Positions 5,597 through 12,388 of a stretch of DNA of 12,388 nt are shown here, piece by piece; position 1 is the stretch's first letter, and each line of letters begins with the position of its first letter. Both the position numbers and the translations under genes were made by a program. The notes below the pieces were generated by a model. The model had not been told where the DNA came from. It saw only the letters and a list, made by a program, of their open reading frames with translations, and made no database searches. Source of the DNA: Pseudomonadota bacterium (lineage in GTDB: Bacteria > Pseudomonadota > Alphaproteobacteria > Rhizobiales > Xanthobacteraceae); the NCBI GenBank assembly GCA_023387695.1, contig JAEWHT010000301.1:1-12388 (forward strand). The letters are read 5' to 3'.

Positions 5597-6631
5597 TCAA
5601 GTCCTGGCTGAGCCTTGGAGTCTGTAGCGATCGAGCGCCACGGCGCCGATGATCACCAGGCCCTTGATCACATATTGCCAGATGTCGGAGACGCCGGTGA
5701 GGATCAGGCCGTTCGAGAGAACGGCGATGATCAATGCGCCGACCAGCGTTCCCCAGATCGAACCGATGCCGCCGACAAAAGAAGTGCCACCGAGAATGAC
5801 CGCCGTGATGGCGTCGAGCTCGTAGCTCTGACCGAGCTGCAGGCCGTTGGCCGCATAGAGCCGCGCGGCCTGCATGCCGCCGCCAAGCCCCGCCAACATT
5901 CCCGACACACCGTAGACGAAGATCAGAACGGCCCAGACCTTGATGCCGGCGAGCCGCGCCGCGCTTTCATTGCCACCCACCGCATAGATATGCACGCCGA
6001 GCACGGTCCGGCGCAGCACCAGCCACGAGACCAGGATGACGAGCAGCGCGATCACCGAAAGCCACGGGATCGAGGCGACGCTAGGTATCAGCGTCAGCGA
6101 GCCGTTGCCGATGAAGGCGTAGGGAATCGACGGATTGAACACCGTGGTGTCGGCACCGAGCAGCCGCGCCAGGCCGCGCACGGCGGTCAGCGAGCCGAGC
6201 GTGACGATGAACGGCGGCAGTCGCAACAGCGCGATCAGCGCGCCATTGGCGACGCCGAAGCCGAGGCCGGTGAGGACCGCGACCGGTAGCCACAGCGCGC
6301 TCAACTCGGGCAGCTTGGAAATCGTCAGGCCGGCCATTGCAGATGCCGCAAGGATCGAGCCGACCGACAGATCGATGCCGCCAGTGAGGATGACAAAGGT
6401 CATGCCCGCGGCGAGCACGGTGTTGACGGCGGCCTGCTGCAGGACGATGCCGAGATTCTGTCCGGTGAAGAAACGACCGTCGGAGAAATAATGGAAGCCG
6501 CCGCAGAGCAGCAGCAGCACCGGCAACATGCCGGCCGCGCGGATCAGGAGCCTGACGCGCTGGCGCTTCGTCGCTTCGGCAGCGCCGTTTGCCGTCGCAG
6601 CCTTCGCCGTTGTCGATCCGTTGTCAGGCAT
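5597..6631 (-). CDS. Sugar ABC transporter permease, RbsC/XylH-like (CUT2 type)
   Basis: A 344-residue inner-membrane protein that forms the translocation path, probably as a homodimer. A cytoplasmic tail of about 30 residues rich in Ala, Thr and Lys precedes the first helix (about 35-50). The family hallmark GGIDLSVGS lies at 84-92 after FVILT. About eight to ten hydrophobic segments follow, including AVILGGTSFVGGIGSIWGTLVGALI near the C-terminus, typical of the BPD_transp_2 family. I chose the ATG at 6631: it overlaps the ATPase stop by 8 bp (ATGCCTGA) and has GGAG 7 nt upstream. The in-frame start at 6655 would add eight residues and has no better site. The overlap implies translational coupling with the ATPase. 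Confidence 0.9.
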   Translation of the reverse strand: MPDNGSTTAKAATANGAAEATKRQRVRLLIRAAGMLPVLLLLCGGFHYFSDGRFFTGQNLGIVLQQAAVNTVLAAGMTFVILTGGIDLSVGSILAASAMAGLTISKLPELSALWLPVAVLTGLGFGVANGALIALLRLPPFIVTLGSLTAVRGLARLLGADTTVFNPSIPYAFIGNGSLTLIPSVASIPWLSVIALLVILVSWLVLRRTVLGVHIYAVGGNESAARLAGIKVWAVLIFVYGVSGMLAGLGGGMQAARLYAANGLQLGQSYELDAITAVILGGTSFVGGIGSIWGTLVGALIIAVLSNGLILTGVSDIWQYVIKGLVIIGAVALDRYRLQGSART

Positions 6632-8147
6632 CGAGATGCTCCGTCCCCGTGGCAAGCGCCATGATGTCTTCCTGTGTCAAAGGCGCCGTCTCGGTTCGCC
6701 TGACTTCGCCAGCGATCAGCCCTGACCGCATCACCAGGACGCGGTCGCAGATACCGATGATCTCGGGCAGATCGGACGAGATGACGAGGATCGCCGTGCC
6801 GGACTTGGCGAGATTGTCGATAATTGAATAGATCTCGGACTTGGCACCGACGTCGACGCCGCGCGTCGGTTCGTCGAGGATCAGCACCTTTGGCGCAATG
6901 GCGAGCAACCGCGACAACAACACCTTCTGCTGGTTGCCGCCAGACAGCCCGCCTGCGGGAACACCGACATTGGCAGCACGGATGCTGAGGCCCGCGAAAG
7001 CCCTGTCGGCGCGCTCACGTGCCTTGTCGCGATCCAGGAATCCACCGAATTTGGCGTCGCGTCCGATCACGGCGAGATTGATGTTATCCAGGCACGACAT
7101 GTCGAGGAACAGCCCGAGCGCCTTCCGGTCCTCGGTGAGATAGGCGATGCCGGCCTCAAGCGCCTCGCCGGGCGTGCGGATGTCGATGGGCTGGCCTTCG
7201 AGCTCAAGGCGGCCTGAAATCTTCGGTGCTGCGCCAACGATCAAATGCGCAAGCTCGGTGCGGCCGGCACCGATCAGGCCGGCAAGCCCCACCACCTCGC
7301 CCGAATGAACGGTGAGCGAGCAGCCCTTGACGCGCAGCCCGTCGGCCATGTCGCTGGCCGTGAGCACGGGGTGCCCCTTCCCGGCCTCGGGATCGTGATC
7401 CTTCTTGTAGAACGACGAGACGTCACGCCCGACCATCATGCGGACGATGGCGTCGGCGCGGATATCCTGCTTGTCGAGCGAGCCGACCAGGCGGCCGTCG
7501 CGCAACACGGTGACGCGGTCCCCGAGCGCATAGACCTCGTCCATGCGGTGCGAGATGTAAATGATGGCCAACCCCTCAGCACGAAGCTGCCGGATCAGCG
7601 CAAACAGACGCTCGCTTTCGCCTGCGGACAGCGCCGTGGTCGGCTCGTCCATGATCAGGATCTTCGAACGCGCGTGCAGTGCACGCGCGATCTCGACGAG
7701 CTGGCGCTGCCCCATGGACAGATGCGCCACCAATGTCGACGGCAGGAAATCCGCACCAAGTCGCTCCAGGATCGGGCCGACGCCCTCGCGCATGGCACCG
7801 CGCGCCAGCAAACCTGAACGCGACATCTCGCGACCGAGATAAATATTCTCCGCAACGCTGAGATTGGGGGCCAAAGATAGTTCCTGGTAGATGATCGAGA
7901 TGCCCGCGGCACGGCCGCCGAGCGGACCTTCGATCCGCACAGGCTTGCCCTCGATGCGGATCTCGCCACCGGGATCGGGCCGGTAGGCACCCGACAGGAT
8001 TTTCATCAAAGTCGATTTGCCGGCGCCGTTCTCACCCATCAAGGCATGAATCTCGCCGGCGTAGACGGTCAGGTCGACCGTACGCAGCGCCTTGATGCCG
8101 AAGAAGGATTTTGAGACTCCCCGCATCTCGAGGATCGGATCGTTCAT
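6624..8147 (-). CDS. Sugar ABC transporter ATP-binding protein, two fused ATPase domains (RbsA/XylG/MglA-like)
   Basis: A 507-residue protein, the usual length for CUT2 ATPases. Domain 1 has Walker A GENGAGKST (38-46), signature LSMGQRQ (143-149; M replaces the usual G) and Walker B ILIMDEP (163-169), with H200 as switch histidine. Domain 2 has the degenerate Walker A GLIGAGRTE (290-298), as is normal for this family, an intact LSGGNQQK (401-408) and Walker B VLILDEP (421-427). It powers uptake through the permease. The ATG at 8147 follows GGGAGG by about 5 nt. It overlaps the permease start by 8 bp and lies 114 bp after the xylulokinase stop, a gap with its own promoter-like sequence. Confidence 0.93.
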   Translation of the reverse strand: MNDPILEMRGVSKSFFGIKALRTVDLTVYAGEIHALMGENGAGKSTLMKILSGAYRPDPGGEIRIEGKPVRIEGPLGGRAAGISIIYQELSLAPNLSVAENIYLGREMSRSGLLARGAMREGVGPILERLGADFLPSTLVAHLSMGQRQLVEIARALHARSKILIMDEPTTALSAGESERLFALIRQLRAEGLAIIYISHRMDEVYALGDRVTVLRDGRLVGSLDKQDIRADAIVRMMVGRDVSSFYKKDHDPEAGKGHPVLTASDMADGLRVKGCSLTVHSGEVVGLAGLIGAGRTELAHLIVGAAPKISGRLELEGQPIDIRTPGEALEAGIAYLTEDRKALGLFLDMSCLDNINLAVIGRDAKFGGFLDRDKARERADRAFAGLSIRAANVGVPAGGLSGGNQQKVLLSRLLAIAPKVLILDEPTRGVDVGAKSEIYSIIDNLAKSGTAILVISSDLPEIIGICDRVLVMRSGLIAGEVRRTETAPLTQEDIMALATGTEHLDA

Positions 8148-8199
8148 CGTGCCTCCCGGCGCACAATGCGTTTCCTGTCCGCGTTTCGTTTTGAGCGCG

Positions 8200-8236
8200 G
8201 TTTACCCATTAAACAAAAGGCCGGAGCACAGGGCAA
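8200..8236 (-). promoter_or_regulatory. Candidate internal promoter with operator upstream of the ABC ATPase gene
   Basis: On the minus strand TTGCCC (8231-8236), a 17-bp spacer and TTTAAT (8208-8213, 5 of 6 to consensus) form a plausible promoter. A perfect inverted repeat, GTTTA-N5-TAAAC (8200-8214), overlaps the -10. This would let the transporter genes be transcribed apart from xylB and be repressed by a dimeric, sugar-responsive regulator. No such regulator gene is in the window. Confidence 0.4.
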
Positions 8237-8261
8237 CAGCGAACAGTCGGAAATTCGGTGA

Positions 8262-9707
8262 CTAGTGGCGCGGCCGATACAGTTCGCGCCAGGCGGGAAG
8301 CCGTGCGGCATAGGATTCGACCAGCACACGGTCGGGCTCGAAAGTCTCGACGCGTTGCGGTGACGTGCAAACGGTTTCGATTGCCTCACCGGTGACAGCG
8401 AGCCGCCCCAATCTCGCCGCACCGAACGCGGCGCCGGTCTCGCCATCGGCAAAGCGATGAATCGGAACGTTCAGGACATTGGCCAGCACCGACAGCCAGA
8501 ACCTGGACCGCGAGCCGCCGCCAATGACATCGGCCTCGGCAACCACAATGCCGGCATCGCTGAGCGCGTCCCGGCAGTCGGCGAGTGCAAAGGCGACGCC
8601 TTCGAGCACGGCTTGGACGATCGCCGTGCGATCGGTGCCGTGGCTCAAGCCATCGAGCATGCCGCGCACGACGGGATCGTCGTGCGGTGTCCGCTCACCC
8701 GCAAGATAAGGCAAAAAGCTGACAGGAGACGGCACCTGCGGGCGCTCGCCCAGCGGCGCCAGCAGTTCCGCCTCGGCGACGCCGAACAGACGCGCGGCCC
8801 AGGCGAGACAAGAGGCTGCCGAGAGGATCGCGCCAGCCTGAATCCACATGCCGGGGATGGCATGACAGAAAGTGTGGACCACGCGGTCCGGATTGGCGGC
8901 GATTTTGTCGGTAGGTGTCAGCAGCGCGCCCGAGGTTCCCAGGGAGATGAAAGCGGTTCCCGGCCGTATCGCGCCGATGCCGACGGCGCCTGCCGGATTG
9001 TCGCCGGCCCCGCCCGCGATCATCGGGCACTTCGCCATGCCCCAGCGCTGCGCGAGCTCGCGACGCAACGTCGCCGCCGGTGCGCATCCTTCGACCAGAC
9101 GTGGCATCTGCGCGCGCGAAAGATCGGTCGCGGCCAATGCCGCATCCGACCAGTCCCGGCGCGCCGCGTCGAGCCACAGCGATCCCGATGCGTCCGAGAC
9201 ATCCTCGATCGCCTCGCCCGACAGCACCAGGCGCAGATAGGCCTTCGGCATCAGAACGCGTGTCGTCGCCGCAAAGATCTCAGGCTCATGCTTTGCAATC
9301 CAGAGCAACTTTGGCGCCGTGAAACCGGGCATCGCCTTGTTGCCCGTGATCGCGCGCAAGGCGGGCCAGCGCTGCTCCATGATGCGGCACTCCGCAGCCG
9401 AGCGTCCGTCGTTCCAGAGGATGCAAGGGCGCAATGATGTGTCGTTCGCATCGAGCAGCGTGGCGCCATGCATCTGGCCGGACAAACCGATGCCCTCGAC
9501 GGCCGCCAGCTCTTGTCCATGCGACGCCTTCAAGGCATCGAGCGTCGCAAAGGTTGCCGCAATCCACTGCGCTGGATCCTGCTCGTAATAGCCCGGCTGT
9601 GGCGAGGCAATCGTCAGCGCCCGGCTCTCGGTCGCAATCACGCGCTGGGCACCGTCGACGAGGACGGTCTTGACCGCGGAGGTGCCGAGATCGATGCCGA
9701 GATACAT
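8262..9707 (-). CDS. xylB: Xylulokinase (FGGY carbohydrate kinase)
   Basis: A 481-residue cytosolic kinase that phosphorylates D-xylulose to xylulose 5-phosphate with ATP, feeding the pentose phosphate pathway. Visible marks are the N-terminal phosphate-binding loop GIDLGTSAVK (4-13), the xylulokinase-type GLSGQMHG (74-81), ILWNDGRS (96-103), GNKAMPGFTAPKLLW (122-136), DVSDASGSLWLD (169-180), the catalytic aspartate D236 in GAGDNPAGAVG, FISLGTSG, and the C-terminal ATP-site segment VIGGGSRSRFW. Length and motif order are normal for XylB. The ATG at 9707 puts the first strand right at the start, as in homologs; its ribosome site is weak. A GTG at 9737 is an alternative start without better support. 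It is the first gene of the sugar cluster. No xylose isomerase or pentitol dehydrogenase is in the window, so the source of xylulose is open. Confidence 0.93.
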   Translation of the reverse strand: MYLGIDLGTSAVKTVLVDGAQRVIATESRALTIASPQPGYYEQDPAQWIAATFATLDALKASHGQELAAVEGIGLSGQMHGATLLDANDTSLRPCILWNDGRSAAECRIMEQRWPALRAITGNKAMPGFTAPKLLWIAKHEPEIFAATTRVLMPKAYLRLVLSGEAIEDVSDASGSLWLDAARRDWSDAALAATDLSRAQMPRLVEGCAPAATLRRELAQRWGMAKCPMIAGGAGDNPAGAVGIGAIRPGTAFISLGTSGALLTPTDKIAANPDRVVHTFCHAIPGMWIQAGAILSAASCLAWAARLFGVAEAELLAPLGERPQVPSPVSFLPYLAGERTPHDDPVVRGMLDGLSHGTDRTAIVQAVLEGVAFALADCRDALSDAGIVVAEADVIGGGSRSRFWLSVLANVLNVPIHRFADGETGAAFGAARLGRLAVTGEAIETVCTSPQRVETFEPDRVLVESYAARLPAWRELYRPRH

Positions 9708-9925
9708 GCTGATGAGATTCCCGAGGTTTGGCGTCACTGCGACAGCGATGCGGTCAGGTTCTGAGGATTTGCGCGCTGCGGCAACATCGAAGTTGAACTT
9801 TCGGCTTCCCAGCCAGAAATTCTTTCTGGCGAAGCTTGCGGAACGTACTATTCTAGGTAGATTTTTGAATTTGGCCGTTGCGGCCGCTGTGTTGCTTTTA
9901 TCTACATGTCTTTGGGAGGGATCAT
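9708..9925. other. Divergent intergenic region between xylB and the unknown membrane protein gene
   Basis: No gene is seen in these 218 bp, but two inverted repeats are: AAGTT-G-AACTT (9790-9800) and the larger one at 9812-9830. A weak plus-strand promoter candidate, TTGCGG (9836-9841), a 16-bp spacer and TAGATT (9858-9863), would serve the membrane protein gene. No clear promoter for xylB stood out. The stretch 9840-9930 is more AT-rich than its surroundings. Confidence 0.4.
9812..9830. promoter_or_regulatory. 19-bp perfect inverted repeat, candidate operator
   Basis: The sequence GCCAGAAATTCTTTCTGGC has perfect 8-bp arms around TTC. It lies 104 bp upstream of the xylB start and just ahead of the candidate -35 of the divergent membrane protein gene. 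It could bind a regulator of the sugar cluster, of the membrane protein gene or of both. The binding factor is unknown. Confidence 0.45.
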
Positions 9926-11401
9926 TTGTTCACTTCCGTGCAAATTGCCACTTTGCAAATCAGCCGCCGAGCTCGTGCTCAATTCATCGGTATCTTGGCG
10001 GCGCTGATCGCCGCGTCCGTCCTGGCCGTTCCTTGCCTCGCTCAGGATGCAGGCGCCCCCGCCCCCGCGGCGGCTGAGACCAAAGGCGTGCAGCCTCCGC
10101 CCAAGGACAGCACCACCAACACCAAGGCGACCAACACCAAGAAAGGCAGCGCGAAAGACGCGACGGCCGAACAGGACGTCTCCGACTGCGCCGGCGGCGA
10201 GGCCTTTCAGCAACTCGCCAATGCGGAAATCGGCGCTGCGATCATCTACAACAGCAGCCTTGTGCCAGCGGGAAGCAATGTCGAGTTTGGACTTGCGAGC
10301 CCCGTCAATTCCGGGTCGCACTATTTCGCGGTGTTCCTGGAAGATAACGAAATTCCACGGGACGAAGCCGGGCACGGCGTCCGCGTTCGCAAGGCCGGCG
10401 AGACGGACGACTTCGTCACGAAACGTTTGCTGAAGCCCGGTGACACGATCGTTTCGATCGACGTTCCCAATAGTGATGCCGGATGGTGGGCTCGCCGGAA
10501 ACTCTTCATCTACCAGTGCGACAGCAGCCGAAGACCGCGCTACGTCTCTTACCTGCCGGTCTATCTGAGCCCTTACCATCTGAGCATCTGGCTCGCGATC
10601 GTCATCGTGATCGGTGCGTATTTCCTCTCGGCAAAAGCCTTTTGTCGCTTCAGCGGTTTGACGCTCAAGGGCGTTCATGCCTGGAATCCCATCCGGATTA
10701 CGGCCGGCCCCGACAATCGCGGAAGCCTCTCGGCCTTCCAGGTGTTCTTTTTCACAATCCTGGTTTTCGCGATGCTCACTTATGTCCTGCTGCGAACGGG
10801 TGTGCTTTCCGACCTTTCGACCACGATCCTGGAACTGCTCGGCATCTCGGGCGTCGGGGCTGCGGCGGCCAAAGGAGCAGAATCGTCGAATACGTCGCTT
10901 GACCCGACCAATCAGACTTGGCTCATGAACAACGGCTGGTTCGACCAGGCCTCGACCCGCGCCCCAACTGATCCGAGCTTCTACGACTTGATCTCGAGCG
11001 ACGGCAACTTCGATGTCTACCGCTTTCAAAGCCTGATCTTCACGGGTGCGGTTGGGATCGCTCTCTTCGCCGGAGGCGTGTTCCAGCTTGCATCCTTCAC
11101 GGTGCCGCAGAACATTCTCGGTATCCTGGGTCTCAGCCAGGTCGTGTACATCGCGGGGAAATTGGTGACCTCGAACAATGCGACGCAATTGAACGCCGTC
11201 ATCACCGATCTGCGCAACGCCGAAGCTGCCTATCGCGAAGCGGTCCACACCAGCACCGACACCCCCGAGACAAGAGACAAGACCGCCCGCACCAAAGCTG
11301 CCTTCCTTGATAAAGCAGGCGGAGCAGCCAAGCTGTTTACGGACGTCACCGGCCGCCCCATCGACAGCACCAAAGTCCAGTCGTTGGTGGCATCCGTCTG
11401 A
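9926..11401 (+). CDS. Unknown membrane protein with signal peptide and duplicated two-helix module
   Basis: I do not recognise a named family for this 491-residue protein. I chose the TTG at 9926 because GGGAGG lies 6 nt upstream and a signal peptide follows (hydrophobic core about 20-36, likely cleavage after A39 in PCLA-QD); the longer frame from a TTG at 9878 lacks this. Residues 41-84 are low-complexity Ala/Pro/Thr/Lys, likely a disordered periplasmic linker. Residues 85-215 look like a soluble, beta-rich domain (C88 and C198 could pair). Four membrane segments follow: about 219-240, 271-290, 367-388 and 395-414. Segments 271-316 and 367-412 align without gaps at an offset of 96 residues (shared FQ, FT, IL, LG, S, A, K), pointing to an internal duplication. 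The C-terminal 75 residues are helical and charged. No enzyme motif is seen. It is transcribed away from xylB and towards the glucose dehydrogenase gene, but a 216-bp gap makes co-transcription uncertain. Confidence 0.75.
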   Translation: MFTSVQIATLQISRRARAQFIGILAALIAASVLAVPCLAQDAGAPAPAAAETKGVQPPPKDSTTNTKATNTKKGSAKDATAEQDVSDCAGGEAFQQLANAEIGAAIIYNSSLVPAGSNVEFGLASPVNSGSHYFAVFLEDNEIPRDEAGHGVRVRKAGETDDFVTKRLLKPGDTIVSIDVPNSDAGWWARRKLFIYQCDSSRRPRYVSYLPVYLSPYHLSIWLAIVIVIGAYFLSAKAFCRFSGLTLKGVHAWNPIRITAGPDNRGSLSAFQVFFFTILVFAMLTYVLLRTGVLSDLSTTILELLGISGVGAAAAKGAESSNTSLDPTNQTWLMNNGWFDQASTRAPTDPSFYDLISSDGNFDVYRFQSLIFTGAVGIALFAGGVFQLASFTVPQNILGILGLSQVVYIAGKLVTSNNATQLNAVITDLRNAEAAYREAVHTSTDTPETRDKTARTKAAFLDKAGGAAKLFTDVTGRPIDSTKVQSLVASV

Positions 11402-11617
11402 TCTCGGGCCTGCAACGCCTGCTGTTGGACATCGCGGCCACTGTTTGAAGAGCGTTGTTCCCGCTCATAGGATCGCGGCTTTTTGCGCACGGATATTGGG
11501 CCGGCACGTCAGCCGAACATTGCCAGCTGTCGTTGATTGGACCACACTGATTGAAGTGAGCGTCGTCCTCGCGTTCGCGCTGGACACGCGCCACTTCTTT
11601 TTCGCGCCGGAGCAGCC
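11402..11617. other. Gap between the unknown membrane protein gene and gcd
   Basis: No gene is supported in these 216 bp. A promoter candidate for gcd is TTGAAG (11445-11450), a 17-bp spacer and TAGGAT (11468-11473). Its spacer region holds the inverted repeat GAGCG-N7-CGCTC (11450-11466), which could instead be a weak terminator of the upstream gene, as CTTTTTG follows about 12 bp later (11479-11485). The two readings cannot be separated by eye. Confidence 0.3.
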
Positions 11618-12388
11618 ATGCAGCGATCCAAGGCGGTCTTTATCACGGGTCTGGTCTACGCCCTGATCGGTCTGGTGCTCACGGGCGGCGGCCTTTGGCT
11701 CGCCGCGCTGGGCGGATCGATCTTCTATGTTGTTCTCGGCGCCGGCATTCTCGGCACGGCCGCGTTGTTGCTGGCGCGGCGCCGTTCGGCCCTGTGGCTC
11801 TTTGCGATCGTATTGCTCAGCACTTTGGCTTGGGCCGTCTATGAAGTGCAATTCGACTGGTGGCCGCTCGCATCGCGCGGCGACATCGTCTTCCCCATGG
11901 CGCTCTGGCTGCTGACGCCCGTGATCGTTCGCGGACTGCTACGCGACGAACCCGTGTCGTACCGAGCCGCGACGCTGCAGCTCTGGTTCGCCATTGCCGC
12001 TGCTTCCGTCGTTCTGATCATCGCCCTTCGATCCAGCTATCACGACGTCAACGGCACTATCGGCGAACAAGCGTCGACCGTGCCGCAAAGCGAATCCGAC
12101 CCTCAACCAGATGGCGACTGGCGCGCGTACGGTCGCACGCAATTCGGACAGCGATACTCGCCGCTGAAGCAGATTACGCCCGACAATGTCGGCAAGCTCC
12201 AGGTCGCCTGGACCTTCCGCACCGGCGACGTGCCGACGCCGGAGGATTCCGGCGAGACGACCTTCGAGGTCACGCCGATCAAGGTGCGCGACACGCTCTA
12301 CCTTTGCTCCCAGCACCAGGTGCTGTTCGCGCTCGATGCCAAAACCGGCAAGGAACGTTGGCGATACGATCCGAAGCTGGTCTTCAAC
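11618..12388 (+). CDS. gcd: Membrane-bound PQQ-dependent glucose dehydrogenase, 5' part (cut by window edge)
   Basis: The frame runs open from the ATG at 11618 to the window end (257 codons). GGAG lies 5 nt before the ATG within CCGGAGCAGCC. The protein oxidises D-glucose and some other aldoses to lactones in the periplasm with PQQ and passes electrons to ubiquinone. Five membrane segments are visible (about 8-31, 35-53, 57-75, 90-108, 120-137), the normal anchor of mGDH. The start of the eight-bladed PQQ propeller follows, with DWRAYGRTQFGQRYSPL (167-183), QITPDNVGKLQVAW (185-198), FEVTPIKV (216-223), LYLCSQH (227-233) and ALDAKTGKERW (238-248), all typical of this family. Full-length mGDH is about 800 residues, so roughly two thirds is missing. 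Active-site and PQQ-ligand residues lie beyond the edge, so intactness cannot be judged. Confidence 0.92.
   Translation, partial: MQRSKAVFITGLVYALIGLVLTGGGLWLAALGGSIFYVVLGAGILGTAALLLARRRSALWLFAIVLLSTLAWAVYEVQFDWWPLASRGDIVFPMALWLLTPVIVRGLLRDEPVSYRAATLQLWFAIAAASVVLIIALRSSYHDVNGTIGEQASTVPQSESDPQPDGDWRAYGRTQFGQRYSPLKQITPDNVGKLQVAWTFRTGDVPTPEDSGETTFEVTPIKVRDTLYLCSQHQVLFALDAKTGKERWRYDPKLVFN

Noticed and set aside
8457..9437. 326-residue open frame opposite xylB
   Set aside because: Antisense shadow of a well-conserved xylulokinase.
9708..9737. GTG start for xylB at 9737
   Set aside because: It adds ten residues before the conserved first strand and has no ribosome binding site; homologs start close to the ATG at 9707.
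10019..10045. Possible lipoprotein signal at C37 of the unknown membrane protein (LAVPC)
   Set aside because: The residue before Cys is Pro, not Gly/Ala/Ser as a lipobox needs; ordinary signal peptidase cleavage after CLA is more likely.
9902..11248. 448-residue open frame on the minus strand opposite the unknown membrane protein
   Set aside because: The plus-strand frame has a signal peptide, membrane segments and a ribosome site; the opposite frame is charged low-quality sequence with no domain.
11465..11851. Minus-strand frame over the start of gcd
   Set aside because: It overlaps the five membrane segments of a clear glucose dehydrogenase on the other strand and is itself unrecognisable.
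1..12388. Mobile elements, tRNAs or CRISPR arrays
   Set aside because: No transposase or integrase-like protein, no clover-leaf RNA with conserved T-loop, and no regularly spaced repeat beyond the two-copy repeat at 1468-1492 was seen.

Overview
The window looks like chromosomal DNA of a high-GC alphaproteobacterium, probably a Bradyrhizobium-like member of the Rhizobiales. This is inferred from base composition, gene style and the gene types present (an MHS-family carboxylate importer, a CUT2 sugar transporter with a xylulokinase, and a PQQ glucose dehydrogenase); there is no rRNA or other phylogenetic marker. I see no tRNA or rRNA gene, insertion sequence, phage gene or CRISPR array. Genes are closely packed, most with clear Shine-Dalgarno sites, and no gap exceeds 240 bp.

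Layout from left to right. (1) 66-1454, minus: an MHS-family MFS symporter, with a tandem 12-bp palindromic repeat abutting its ribosome binding site. (2) 1693-2421, minus: an NrtR-type regulator (Nudix domain plus winged helix) whose Nudix box has lost key glutamates. It is divergent from (3) 2521-3564, plus: an SPFH/band-7 protein without a membrane anchor, overlapping (4) 3548-4483, plus: an NAD-kinase-like protein with a variant GGDG motif. A 99-bp divergent promoter with alternating AGTTG/CAACT half-sites separates (2) from (3). A strong bidirectional hairpin lies between (4) and the next block. (5) 9707 down to 4557, minus: a pentose uptake and activation cluster in the order xylulokinase, two-domain ABC ATPase, permease, periplasmic binding protein. 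(6) 9926-11401, plus: a membrane protein of unknown function with an internal duplication at an exact 96-residue offset, starting at a TTG. (7) 11618 to the right edge, plus: the 5' third of a membrane-bound PQQ glucose dehydrogenase, cut by the window end.

How the parts may work together. The sugar cluster is a self-contained import and phosphorylation unit: binding protein, permease and ATPase import a pentose or pentitol, and XylB makes xylulose 5-phosphate. Glucose dehydrogenase oxidises aldoses in the periplasm. The most interesting block is 1693-4483. A probable ADP-ribose/NAD-metabolite-sensing regulator faces a two-gene operon encoding an NAD-kinase-like enzyme and a soluble SPFH scaffold. 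I read it as a candidate NAD(P)-linked stress or signalling module. This is inference from domain architecture and gene order only.
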